In this document: positions 42,824-51,499 of the stretch, piece after piece
Layout: the number at the start of each line of letters is the position of its first letter
How positions within the stretch are numbered: the first letter of the stretch is position 1
DNA from: an uncultured Collinsella sp.
Lineage (GTDB): Bacteria; Actinomycetota; Coriobacteriia; Coriobacteriales; Coriobacteriaceae
Direction: 5' to 3'
NCBI GenBank assembly: GCA_902479065.1
Contig: CABSNM010000003.1
Coordinates: forward strand, 1-64,000
Length of the DNA stretch: 64,000 nt
The notes under the pieces: model-generated
Database searches by the model: none
What the model was told of the DNA's origin: nothing
What the model saw: only the letters and a program-made list of their open reading frames with translations
Position numbers and translations under genes: made by a program

Positions 42824-45600
42824 CAGAATCCTCCAAACTCACAATCTTCACGTGCCATCTCGGCGTCGACAGATTCCAGCGCGGCAAGCCCCTCCTCGTC
42901 CAATAGGACCTCGCGCGGCTTGGAACCGTCGGGCGGGCCGACGACACCCTTTTCTTCCAGCATGTCCATAATACGCCCGGCGCGCGCATAGCCAACCTTA
43001 AGGCGGCGTTGCAGGCCAGATGTGGAGCCCAGCTGCGATTCCACCACAATATGGGCGGCTTCCCAAATGAGCGGATCATCGTCTTGCGGCTCGGCAACTC
43101 CGGTGCGGACAATGCCGCCACCCGCCATGGACATGGAAGCGGGCGCCACAGCCGACAGGATCTCCTCATGGTAGTCGGGCTCGCTTTGCGACTTGACGAA
43201 CTCGACAATCTCGTTGATTTCATCGTCCGAGACAAAGCAGCCCTGAATACGGCGAGGCTTGCCCCAGTCGACCTTGGAGAACAGCATGTCGCCCAAACCG
43301 GTGAGCTTTTCGGCACCCATCTGGTCGATGATGACGCGCGAGTCGATGCCCGTGGCGACGTTAAAGGCGATGCGGTTGGTGATGTTGGCCTTAATGAGGC
43401 CCGTCACCACGTTGGAGCTCGGGCGCTGCGTGGCCACGATAAGGTGGATACCGGCGGCACGGCCCAGCTGAGCAATACGCACGATCGAGGCCTCGACATC
43501 CTTACCGGCGACCATCATCAGGTCCGAGAGCTCGTCGATGATAATGACCAGATAGGGCATCTTTTGCGGCGGGTTATCGTAATGTTCAAACTCGCCGGCG
43601 GCCTGCTTTTCGTTATAGGTCGAGATCTTACGTACATTGAGACGCTCGAAGACCTTCAGGCGACGCTCCATCTCGGACACGGCCCATTGCAGAGCGCTCG
43701 CGGCCTGCTTGGGCTCGGTCACTACAGGCACGTAAAGATGCGGCAGACCGTTATAGCCCGCAAGCTCGACGCGCTTGGGGTCGACCATGATCAGGCGAAC
43801 GTCCTCGGGAAGTGCGCGCATGAGCAGGGTCGTGATGATGGAGTTGATCATCACCGACTTACCAGAACCGGTCGTGCCGGCGATCAGCAGGTGGGGCATC
43901 TTGGCGAGGTCGGCGACGACCGGCGTACCCTCGGCATCGCGACCGATGGCCAGCTCGAGCGGACCGCCCTTCACATAGGGCAGCACGTCGCCCAGGTTGA
44001 CGTTCTGGCGCTTGCGATTGGGGATCTCGATACCCACGAGCGACGTGCCGGGGATCGGGGCAAAGATACGAACCGACTGAGCTGCGAGCGAAAGCGCGAT
44101 ATCGTCCTCGAGGCTCGAAATCTTGCTCACGCGCTCGCCCTCGCCAGGTTGCAGCTTAAAGGTCGTCACCGTGGGGCCGGCGATCCAGCCGACCACGCGG
44201 GCGCTGCGGCCAAACTCAAGCAGGGTCGACTGCAGCGACTCGGCAGTTTGCTCCAGCTCCTTGTCCGAAGACGCAGCGGAAGCCGACTGCGGGTTGGCAT
44301 GCAGAATCTCAAGTGGCGGAAGTTTGAGGCCGTCCTCTTCTTCGCCCTCGTTATCTGCGGCGCCGCCGTCCGTTCCCCCATCGCTGGCCGCAGCCGATTC
44401 GACAGCACTCAAGGCAGGCGCATCGGCAACCTTGGGATGCTTCAAGAAGTCGGGGATCTGAGGTGCTGCCGAGACAGGATTCACGGCAAACGGCGGCTCG
44501 GACTCGTCGATCTTATCGGGGTCGTCTTCCATCGAAAGCTGACCGGTTACCTGGTCGCGCTTTGCATGGCGACGCGGCAGCAAAGTTGTCTTTGCGGTCT
44601 CAATCGGAGCCTCGTCGTCCTCGTCATCACCCTCGGTGAGCTCAATCTCGCTCTCGGACCAAGACGGGTCGGGCTCACTCGTATTGAGTTTGGGCGCAGC
44701 CTTGCCCTTCTTGGCATGGCGGCGCGGCAACAGCGTTGTCTTGGCCCGCTCGGCCTCCACGGCCTCAGACACGTCGACAAACGGATCTTCGTCCACGTCC
44801 TCATCGTCCAGAATCGGATCGACTTCGCTACCCATAACCGTAGTCACGGCCGCATCGGAGCCCTTTTGACGAAGAATGCTCAGATGCGGACGGGCGACAC
44901 CAGGCACCGACAGGGCCTCATCGTCACCCCACGGACTCGCGTTGACGTCGGCACGACGGCGCTCGGCAAAATCTGCCGCACGGTCGCGGGCAGAGCGCAA
45001 AACGCCGCCCACCGAAAAGCCAATGATGACCAAGCCCACGACGACAAGGCCCAGCAGGACTACCATCGCGATAGGCTTACCCAGGGCATTTTGCAGCGCA
45101 CTCGCAATAAACGCACCGATGTAGCCACCCGAGGCGGACAGATTTTGCGGCGTGAACATAAGGTCGCACGAGTCGCTCGTACCTGGCACCATCAACGAAA
45201 GAATGGAGACGACGGCGATAAAGACCACGGCGCCGCCCGCAACAGAGCGCGCGTTGAGCGGCGAGTCCTCGCCTAAAAAGAGCGTGGCGGCAAACAGCAA
45301 AATGACGATCGGCAGCACGTAGGCGCCCAGACCAAAGCCCAAGTGGTAGAAACCGGCAACCGCAGCCGTAACGGGCGCAGTCGCCGGCGAAATCACGGCA
45401 ATAAAGGACGCAATCGCCAAAACGGCAATGACCACGCCGGCGATATCGCGGTTGGCCGAGGGCTCGACCAAGGGCTCGAAATCATCGAACTCGGACTCGT
45501 GGCCCTTATTGGCACGCAGATGGGAACCGGCACCCTTAGCAGATGCCGGTTGGTTGTTGGCCTTATTGCCTTTGGCGTTTTGTGCAGATCCGCGCGCCAA
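42823..45600 (-). CDS. ftsK: DNA translocase FtsK/SpoIIIE
   Basis: 925 aa. Four membrane helices (about 55-200) come first, then a low-complexity acidic linker (200-430), and the motor with Walker A GTTGSGKSVM, Walker B LVIIIDELSDLMM and ATQRPSSNVV. The C-terminal winged-helix gamma domain (VVESQLGSTSGLQRRLKVGYARAGRIMD) reads KOPS-like sequences. It pumps chromosomal DNA through the closing septum. It starts 1 nt after the rnj stop. Confidence 0.95.
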   Translation of the reverse strand: MARGSAQNAKGNKANNQPASAKGAGSHLRANKGHESEFDDFEPLVEPSANRDIAGVVIAVLAIASFIAVISPATAPVTAAVAGFYHLGFGLGAYVLPIVILLFAATLFLGEDSPLNARSVAGGAVVFIAVVSILSLMVPGTSDSCDLMFTPQNLSASGGYIGAFIASALQNALGKPIAMVVLLGLVVVGLVIIGFSVGGVLRSARDRAADFAERRRADVNASPWGDDEALSVPGVARPHLSILRQKGSDAAVTTVMGSEVDPILDDEDVDEDPFVDVSEAVEAERAKTTLLPRRHAKKGKAAPKLNTSEPDPSWSESEIELTEGDDEDDEAPIETAKTTLLPRRHAKRDQVTGQLSMEDDPDKIDESEPPFAVNPVSAAPQIPDFLKHPKVADAPALSAVESAAASDGGTDGGAADNEGEEEDGLKLPPLEILHANPQSASAASSDKELEQTAESLQSTLLEFGRSARVVGWIAGPTVTTFKLQPGEGERVSKISSLEDDIALSLAAQSVRIFAPIPGTSLVGIEIPNRKRQNVNLGDVLPYVKGGPLELAIGRDAEGTPVVADLAKMPHLLIAGTTGSGKSVMINSIITTLLMRALPEDVRLIMVDPKRVELAGYNGLPHLYVPVVTEPKQAASALQWAVSEMERRLKVFERLNVRKISTYNEKQAAGEFEHYDNPPQKMPYLVIIIDELSDLMMVAGKDVEASIVRIAQLGRAAGIHLIVATQRPSSNVVTGLIKANITNRIAFNVATGIDSRVIIDQMGAEKLTGLGDMLFSKVDWGKPRRIQGCFVSDDEINEIVEFVKSQSEPDYHEEILSAVAPASMSMAGGGIVRTGVAEPQDDDPLIWEAAHIVVESQLGSTSGLQRRLKVGYARAGRIMDMLEEKGVVGPPDGSKPREVLLDEEGLAALESVDAEMAREDCEFGGF

Positions 45601-45601
45601 A

Positions 45602-47272
45602 CTAAACCTCCATGACGACCGGGATGATCATCGGGCGGGTGCGCGTACGGCTCCAGATAAAGTTAGAGAGCGAATCGCGCACGGCCTTGCGAATGGCATC
45701 GGAACCGCTGCTCGTAAAGCTGAACTTGCCCTTCTCGATCGTCTTCATAATGGATGCGGAGGCATCCTCGGAGAACTGGTCGTCGATGGCAAATGAGACG
45801 CCGCGGCCCGAGAACTCGATGGCCTCGATCTTCTTGTGCTTGAGCGAGACGATGGCAACAGCGGTAACCATACCGTCGTTGGCGAGCTTCTGACGATCGC
45901 GCAGGACGATGGGGTCGGTATCGCCGATACGCAGGCCGTCGACGTAGACGACGCCGGACTCGACGGGCGTACCGCGTTTGACGATACCGCCGCGCATCTC
46001 GAGCGTATCGCCGTTATCGAGGATAAAGATATGATCGTCCTTGATGCCCATCTTGCGAGCCAGCTGGGCATGGGCGCGCAGATGCACGGCTTCACCGTGA
46101 ACCGGCATAAAGTACGTGGGCTTGGCCATGGCCATCAGGAGCTTGAGCTCCTCCTGGCTACCGTGGCCCGAGACGTGGACAAGAGCGCGGTTCTTATCCC
46201 ACACGTCGCAACCGAGCTTGGCCAGGCTGTTGACGACCTGCTGGACGGCTTTCTCATTGCCGGGAACAGGAGTTGCCGAGAGGATGACGGTATCGCCCTC
46301 GTGGATAGAGAGCGTCTTGTGCTCGCCATTGGCCATGCGGGACAGGGCCGACAGCGGCTCGCCCTGCGAACCGGTGCACATGACGACGATCTTGTCGTCG
46401 GGCAGGTTATCGATATCGAAGGCATCGATGATATCGGCATCGTCGATGTTGAGGTAGCCCAGCTCGCGCGCGACGCGGGTGTTAGTGAGCATGGAGCGAC
46501 CGGTCACAACGACCTTACGGCCGCACTTGCGGGCGGCATCGCAGATCTGCTGCAGGCGATGGATGTGGCTCGAGAACGACGCGACGAACACGCGACCCGG
46601 GGCGTTCTTGATGGCGTGCAGCAAGTTGGGACCAACCTCGGCCTCGGACTTGGTAAAGCCGGGAACCGTTGCATTGGTGGAGTCGGAAAGCAGCAGATCG
46701 ATGCCCTGCTTGGCAAAGCGGCTGATAGCGGCATAGTCGGGCGTGACGCCATCGATGGGCGTCTGGTCGAGCTTAAAGTCGCCGGTGTGCATAACGGTGC
46801 CCTGATTGGTGCGAATGAACACACCCAGAGCGCCGGGGATGGAGTGCGTCATCGAGAAGAAGTCGAGCGAGATGCCGCCGAGGTTGACATGGCTGCCGCC
46901 CTTAACCTCGCGGAACTTGGGCGCGCGGATGCGGAACTCAGAAAGCTTGCCCTCGATAAAGCCAAGCGTCAGCTTGCTCGAGAAGATGGGCACCTTATTG
47001 TTGAGGTCCTGCAGCAGATACGGAAGCGAACCGGTGTGGTCCTCGTGGCCGTGGGTGACGACGATACCGCGGAGCTTTTCCTCGTTCTCCAAAACATAGG
47101 TGTAGTCGGGAAGCACCAGGTCGATACCGGGCTGGGAGTCATCCGGGAACATGAGGCCGGCGTCGACGAGCACCATGTCGTCGCCGCACTCGAAGACCGT
47201 CATGTTCTTGCCGATGCCGTCAAGGCCGCCGAGCGGGATGATCTTCAAGGGAGATGATTTTTTAGCTGCCAT
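45602..47272 (-). CDS. rnj: Ribonuclease J
   Basis: 556 aa. Metallo-beta-lactamase/beta-CASP RNase: HGHEDHTGSLPYLL gives the zinc ligands, SDSTNAT and the beta-CASP motifs (SSHIHRLQQI, CTGSQGEPLSAL, HVSGHGSQEEL) follow, and a C-terminal dimer domain ends the protein. It has 5' exo- and endonuclease activity on mRNA and rRNA precursors. ATG has AAAGGAAAC upstream. A 186-nt gap separates the start from hairpin element B1; no clear promoter was found there. Confidence 0.95.
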   Translation of the reverse strand: MAAKKSSPLKIIPLGGLDGIGKNMTVFECGDDMVLVDAGLMFPDDSQPGIDLVLPDYTYVLENEEKLRGIVVTHGHEDHTGSLPYLLQDLNNKVPIFSSKLTLGFIEGKLSEFRIRAPKFREVKGGSHVNLGGISLDFFSMTHSIPGALGVFIRTNQGTVMHTGDFKLDQTPIDGVTPDYAAISRFAKQGIDLLLSDSTNATVPGFTKSEAEVGPNLLHAIKNAPGRVFVASFSSHIHRLQQICDAARKCGRKVVVTGRSMLTNTRVARELGYLNIDDADIIDAFDIDNLPDDKIVVMCTGSQGEPLSALSRMANGEHKTLSIHEGDTVILSATPVPGNEKAVQQVVNSLAKLGCDVWDKNRALVHVSGHGSQEELKLLMAMAKPTYFMPVHGEAVHLRAHAQLARKMGIKDDHIFILDNGDTLEMRGGIVKRGTPVESGVVYVDGLRIGDTDPIVLRDRQKLANDGMVTAVAIVSLKHKKIEAIEFSGRGVSFAIDDQFSEDASASIMKTIEKGKFSFTSSGSDAIRKAVRDSLSNFIWSRTRTRPMIIPVVMEV

Positions 47273-47460
47273 AGGTTAGTGTTGTTTCCTTTCTTCGAAA
47301 CGGGTCTGAAACAACCGACGGGGCGCTTCTGGCAAACCGACCGCCGGGAACGTACAAACATGCATCACAGAGTCGATGCAATAACCACAGTATGATACCC
47401 ATTTGCACAACAACAGACCACCCATGCATCAAAGCCCCATCTGAACCTGTGTATCCCGCC

Positions 47461-47601
47461 GGTCAGGGCTCAGCGGCCCCGGCACGGGCTAAGTTTCCTG
47501 CTCTACAGTCCTGCTCACGACGGAGGCCACATTAAGTGGCCTCCTGTTCGTGCGGAACTCGCGATAAACTTAGCCCGTGCCGGGACCGCTGAGCCCTGAC
47601 C
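47461..47601 (+). repeat. Structured hairpin element, family B copy 1
   Basis: Arms 47461-47496 and 47566-47601 are 36-nt reverse complements with one C:A mismatch. The 69-nt core (47497-47565) matches copy B2 at 59 of 69 positions. The flanking AAGTTT/AAACTT is shared; the outer 30 bp are unrelated to B2. The core contains its own 9-bp hairpin (47522-47544, loop ATTAA). It lies between rnj and pnp, with no + strand gene before it. Confidence 0.9.
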
Positions 47602-47725
47602 TGCCAATATGAGATAGGTTTATTTTGGTAGGTTTTATCAGGGGAAATACTGCTGTGTCTATCTACTGATCTGAAATCTGACTACTGAATAGACTGTCTA
47701 ACTAAATAGCGAGCGGCACTAACCA
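47602..47725. other. AT-rich spacer between family B hairpins
   Basis: 124 nt, clearly richer in A and T than neighbouring DNA, with no gene. Short repeats such as CTACTGA occur twice (47671-47695 region). Nothing else is supported here. Confidence 0.55.
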
Positions 47726-47874
47726 GCCCTTTTGCTTGCGCCCGGGAGGGCCGCATATGAAGTTTATCGCGAGTTCCGCACGCAAAGGAAAGCACTTAAT
47801 GTGCTTTCCGTCTTGCGCAGGACTGTAGAGCAGGAAACTTCATATGCGGCCCTCCCGGGCGCAAGCAAAAGGGC
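47726..47874 (-). repeat. Structured hairpin element, family B copy 2
   Basis: Arms 47726-47765 and 47835-47874 are perfect 40-bp reverse complements. The 69-nt core (47766-47834) is inverted relative to B1. Its inner hairpin (47787-47809) keeps loop ATTAA on the - strand, while three stem pairs differ from B1 on both sides at once. The arm nearest pnp runs into the pnp terminator stem, and that piece is mirrored at the far end of the element. Confidence 0.92.
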
Positions 47875-47897
47875 GACCCCTGTACGGAGTCGCCCTT
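47865..47897 (-). terminator. Rho-independent terminator of pnp
   Basis: On the - strand AAGGGCGACTCC (47897-47886), loop GTACA, then GGGGTCGCCCTT form 12 pairs including one G:U, followed by TTGC after the T run. It begins 24 nt after the pnp stop. Its 3' half overlaps the outer end of B2. Confidence 0.85.
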
Positions 47898-47920
47898 GTT
47901 GAGCTGCTTATGTGTAGCTA

Positions 47921-50167
47921 TTACTCGGCGTCGTGGTGACGGCGGGGCTTGCGGCCTCCGTTGTCGCCGGGACGGCGCGGACGGTCGCTGCGCTCGGAGC
48001 GCTCGCGACGCGGACGCTCACGGCGCTGGAAGTGCTCGCCGTCGCCCTCTGAGGCACCCTCGGCGCGAGCCGGGGCCTCGGGCTTATCCAGACGATCGAG
48101 CGAAATCTTGCCGCGGTCATCGACTTCGATGACGACGACCTTGACCTCGTCGCCCACATTGAGGACGTCCTCGACCTTCTCCACGCGGCCCTTGGCGACG
48201 CGGGAGATGTGCAGCAGGCCGTCCTTACCGGGCAGCAGGTTGACGAAGGCGCCGAAGGGCTGGATGGAGACCACGCGACCGGTGTACTCCTCGCCCGGCT
48301 CGGGAACCTTGATGATGAGCTTGATGCGCTCGACGGCCTGGTCCACGGACTCGCCGGTGCCGCCGACAAAGACGGTGCCGTCCTCCTGGATGTCGACCGA
48401 AGCGCCGGTCTCGTCCTGAATACCGCGAATGACCTTACCGCCGGAACCGATGACGTCGCGGATCTTGTCGGTCGGGACCTGGATGGAGACGATGCGCGGA
48501 GCGGTGCTGCGTGTGGTGTGGCGCGGCTCGGGGATCACATCGAGCATCTTCTGCAGGATGAAGGCGCGACCCTCCTTGGCCTGCTGCAGGGCGCGGGCCA
48601 GGATGTCGAAGGTGAGGCCGGTGGCCTTGTTGTCCATCTGCAGGGCGGTGATGCCCTCGGTGGTGCCGGTGACCTTAAAGTCCATGTCGCCCAGGAAGTC
48701 CTCGAGACCCTGGATGTCGGACAGGACCACGGTCTTACCCTCCTCCTGGATCAGGCCCATGGCGATACCGGAGACCGGGCGCTTAATGGGCACGCCGCCG
48801 TCCATAAGGGCGAGCGTAGAACCGCAGGTCGAAGCCATCGAAGAGGAGCCGTTGGACTCCATGACCTCGGAGACGACGCGGATGGCGTAGGGGAACTCGT
48901 TCTCGTCGGGAAGCACCGGAAGCAGAGCGCGCTCTGCCAGATTGCCGTGACCGATCTCGCGACGCTTGGGGCTGCCCATGCGGCCGGTCTCGCCGGTGCA
49001 GAACGGCGGGAAGTTGTAGTGGTGCATGTAGCGCTTGCCCTCGGTGGGCTCGATGGTATCCAGACGCTGGCCCTCGTTGAGCATGCCGAGCGACAGGACG
49101 GAGAGCACCTGGGTCTGGCCGCGCTGGAACAGACCGGAGCCGTGAACGAGCGGCAGGTAGTTGTCCTTCACCATGATGGGACGGATCTCGTCGGCGGCAC
49201 GGCCGTCGACGCGCTCGCCGGTCTCGACGACCATAGTGCGCATGGCCTTCTTCTCGAGCTTCTTGAGCGCCACGGGGATCTCGCGCTCCCAAGCAGCCTG
49301 CTCCTCCTCGGTGAACTCGGCGCGGATGGACTCCTTCAGAGCCTCGACCTTGCCGATACGGGAGAGCTTGTCGGCGTCGCGCAAGGCGGCTGCCATCTCG
49401 TCGTAGTGGGCGAAGATGCGCTCCTGGACCTCCTCGACGGGCTGGTCGAGCGGGTACTCCTTCTTGACGATGGCGCCGTTGACCTGCTCCCACTCGGCGA
49501 CGAACTCGTCCTGAGCCTGACAGAAGGCAGCAAGGGCCTCCTGGCCAAACTTCATAGCGGCGAGCATGTCGTCCTCGGAGATCTCCTCGGCGCCGGCCTC
49601 GACCATCGAGATGAAGTCGGCAGAGCCGCCCAGCTCCAGGTCCAGATCGGAGTTCTCGCGCTCCTCATAGGTGGGGTTGACGATAAACTCGCCGGTCTCC
49701 ACGTTGCGGCCGATGCGCACGCAGGCAAGCGGGCCCTCGAAGGGCACGCCGCCGAGCGTCATGGCCAAGGAGGCGCCCATGACGTTGATGACGTCGAAGG
49801 GGTTGACCTGGTCAGCGACGAGTGAGGTAGCGACGATGTGCACCTCGTTACGGAAGCCGTCCGGGAAGCTCGGGCGGATCGGGCGGTCGATCATGCGCGC
49901 GGTGAGCGTGGCCTTCTCGCTGGGACGGCCCTCGCGCTTGAGGTAACCACCCGGGATGCGGCCGGCGGCGTACATCTTCTCGTTGAAGTCGACGGTCAGC
50001 GGGAAGAAGTCGTAGTTCTTGCGCTCCTTGGAGACGACCACGGTGTCGAACATCGTGGTGTCGCCCTGCTTGACCAGGCACGCGCCGGTGGCCTGCTTGG
50101 CAAGCTCGCCCGACTCAAAGGTGTAGGTCTTGCCGTACAGCTCAAAGGTCTTGGATACGAGTGTCAT
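47921..50167 (-). CDS. pnp: Polyribonucleotide nucleotidyltransferase (PNPase)
   Basis: 748 aa. Two RNase PH domains flank a helical domain; the second has GSSSMASTCGSTLALMDGGVP. A KH domain (IRDVIGSGGKVIRGIQ) and an S1 domain (GEEYTGRVVSIQPFGAFVNLLPG) follow. The last about 50 residues are Arg-rich and disordered (RRERPRRERSERSDRPRRPG). It degrades RNA 3' to 5' by phosphorolysis. SD AAAGGAGAAC precedes the ATG, with a hairpin directly before it. rpsO is upstream, the usual rpsO-pnp order. Confidence 0.96.
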   Translation of the reverse strand: MTLVSKTFELYGKTYTFESGELAKQATGACLVKQGDTTMFDTVVVSKERKNYDFFPLTVDFNEKMYAAGRIPGGYLKREGRPSEKATLTARMIDRPIRPSFPDGFRNEVHIVATSLVADQVNPFDVINVMGASLAMTLGGVPFEGPLACVRIGRNVETGEFIVNPTYEERENSDLDLELGGSADFISMVEAGAEEISEDDMLAAMKFGQEALAAFCQAQDEFVAEWEQVNGAIVKKEYPLDQPVEEVQERIFAHYDEMAAALRDADKLSRIGKVEALKESIRAEFTEEEQAAWEREIPVALKKLEKKAMRTMVVETGERVDGRAADEIRPIMVKDNYLPLVHGSGLFQRGQTQVLSVLSLGMLNEGQRLDTIEPTEGKRYMHHYNFPPFCTGETGRMGSPKRREIGHGNLAERALLPVLPDENEFPYAIRVVSEVMESNGSSSMASTCGSTLALMDGGVPIKRPVSGIAMGLIQEEGKTVVLSDIQGLEDFLGDMDFKVTGTTEGITALQMDNKATGLTFDILARALQQAKEGRAFILQKMLDVIPEPRHTTRSTAPRIVSIQVPTDKIRDVIGSGGKVIRGIQDETGASVDIQEDGTVFVGGTGESVDQAVERIKLIIKVPEPGEEYTGRVVSIQPFGAFVNLLPGKDGLLHISRVAKGRVEKVEDVLNVGDEVKVVVIEVDDRGKISLDRLDKPEAPARAEGASEGDGEHFQRRERPRRERSERSDRPRRPGDNGGRKPRRHHDAE

Positions 50168-50180
50168 TGTTCTCCTTTAC

Positions 50181-50203
50181 CCCGCAGACCCCTTGCCTGC
50201 GGG
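50181..50203 (-). promoter_or_regulatory. Hairpin in the pnp leader
   Basis: A perfect 7-bp GC-rich stem CCCGCAG/CTGCGGG with a 9-nt loop ends about 3 nt before the pnp Shine-Dalgarno AAAGGAG. In enteric bacteria a leader stem here is cut by RNase III and mediates PNPase autocontrol; the same role is only suggested by position. Confidence 0.55.
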
Positions 50204-50235
50204 CTTCTCATGTGACGCGAGCCCCCTGCCCCCGC

Positions 50236-50251
50236 CACGCTTCAGAGCGTG
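50236..50251 (-). promoter_or_regulatory. Second hairpin in the rpsO-pnp gap
   Basis: CACGCT, loop TCAG, AGCGTG form a perfect 6-bp stem-loop between the rpsO terminator and the pnp leader hairpin. It has no T tract, so processing or stability is more likely than termination. Confidence 0.45.
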
Positions 50252-50270
50252 ATTGTTCACGCCCTTACAC

Positions 50271-50302
50271 AAAAAGAGCGCCCCGCTGCGCAGGACGCTC
50301 TT
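50271..50302 (-). terminator. Terminator of rpsO
   Basis: On the - strand AAGAGCG (50302-50296) pairs with CGCTCTT (50280-50274), the loop can pair further, and TTT follows. It starts 15 nt after the rpsO stop. Partial read-through would feed pnp. Confidence 0.8.
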
Positions 50303-50317
50303 AGCATGTACAAATCC

Positions 50318-50596
50318 TTACTGGATGTTGTCGCGGATGCCCAGAGCCTTGATGAGCTCACGGTACTCGACGATGTCGTTCTTCTTGATGTAGGAGAGAA
50401 GACGACGACGACGGCCGACGAGCATGAGCAGGCCACGACGAGTGTGGAAGTCCTTCTGGTGGGACTTCATGTGCTCGGTCAGCTCCTTGATGCGCTCAGT
50501 CAGGATAGCAACCTGAACCTTGGGGTTACCGGTGTCGACCGGGGTGTTACCGAACTGGGCAGTCAGCTCCGCCTTGCGCTCTTTGGAAACAGTCAT
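50318..50596 (-). CDS. rpsO: 30S ribosomal protein S15
   Basis: 92 aa from ATG 50596, with AAAGGTGAAAC upstream. The sequence has the S15 core FGNTPVDTGNPKVQVA, then HMKSHQKDFHTRRGLL and the C-terminal GRRRRLLSYIKK. It binds the central domain of 16S rRNA early in 30S assembly. It lies 138 nt from recO and before pnp. Confidence 0.97.
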   Translation of the reverse strand: MTVSKERKAELTAQFGNTPVDTGNPKVQVAILTERIKELTEHMKSHQKDFHTRRGLLMLVGRRRRLLSYIKKNDIVEYRELIKALGIRDNIQ

Positions 50597-50734
50597 TGTT
50601 TCACCTTTCGTTTTACGTCGCTCTCGGGCGACTCGATTCGCCTCGGACTGGGAAGCCGCCGGTGGAGCGAGCATCCAAGGTCGAGGTACCAACAGGTCGT
50701 TATGTTACCACAAGCAGCCCGCGCCTGCGCATCA

Positions 50735-51484
50735 TCACCGACCCAACATGAATTCCATCGCACGGAGGCGCTGATCGGCGTGCGTCGCCGCCCACACATG
50801 CGAAAGCCCGAGCAAGAACGCCGCCGTATGCGGGTCGATTCGCTCGGCCATGAGCGCATCGAAGGTCATGGACATGAGGGCGCGCAGCCACGCGACCTCA
50901 CCGGTCGATACCAGCTCGGCACCCGGAACGCTCGACGCGCACGACCCGCACATGAGACCGCCCGCCTGGGGCGAAAAATACGACAACATGGGGTCTCCGC
51001 ACAGCACGCAGGCCGAAAAATCGGGTCGATAGCCAACGTGCGACAGCAGTTTAAAGACAAAGGCCGCCACAAGTAGATCCATGTGTGCCGTGTCGAGCCC
51101 ACTGCCCACCAGGGCAAGCGCTCGCTGCGTTATAGCAAAGGTAAACGGGTCCTCGGCGTCCTCGAATGAGCATACGCGCGCGACCTCGGCGATCGCGCTT
51201 GCAGCGCAGGTCGTCTCGTAATCGGGCGCAGCGCCGAGCGGAGCCTCCATAAGCTCGGCCTGGGAAACCACGTCGAGTGACCGTCCATGCGCGAGCAGCA
51301 TATCGACGGTACAGAACAGCTCGCAGCGCGCAGCCAGGCGTCCACCGGGTTTGCGGGCGCCCTTTGCCACGGCACGAACCTGCCGACCCCGCTCGTCAAG
51401 CATCGTCAGGATCAGGTCCGTCTCTTTGAGCTTCGTCTTATCGAGGACGAGCACCTTCGTACGATATGTCCGGGAGCCTGCCAT
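50735..51484 (-). CDS. recO: DNA repair protein RecO
   Basis: 249 aa. The N-terminal OB fold (YRTKVLVLDKTKLKETDLILTML) is followed by a helical domain with a four-cysteine zinc site (CVLCGDP, then MCGSC). RecO loads RecA onto SSB-coated DNA with RecR. It follows era by 15 nt; era-recO is a widely kept pair. Confidence 0.95.
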   Translation of the reverse strand: MAGSRTYRTKVLVLDKTKLKETDLILTMLDERGRQVRAVAKGARKPGGRLAARCELFCTVDMLLAHGRSLDVVSQAELMEAPLGAAPDYETTCAASAIAEVARVCSFEDAEDPFTFAITQRALALVGSGLDTAHMDLLVAAFVFKLLSHVGYRPDFSACVLCGDPMLSYFSPQAGGLMCGSCASSVPGAELVSTGEVAWLRALMSMTFDALMAERIDPHTAAFLLGLSHVWAATHADQRLRAMEFMLGR

Positions 51485-51499
51485 GCGCGCCGCGCGCCC

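Noticed and set aside
43009..45276. A 755-codon open frame on the + strand
   Set aside because: Antisense to ftsK, in which motor motifs are plain. No ribosome site and no recognisable motif.
47461..47874. Family B as an insertion sequence or IS remnant
   Set aside because: No transposase or fragment, no matching terminal repeats between the two copies and no obvious target-site duplication. A non-autonomous element is not excluded.
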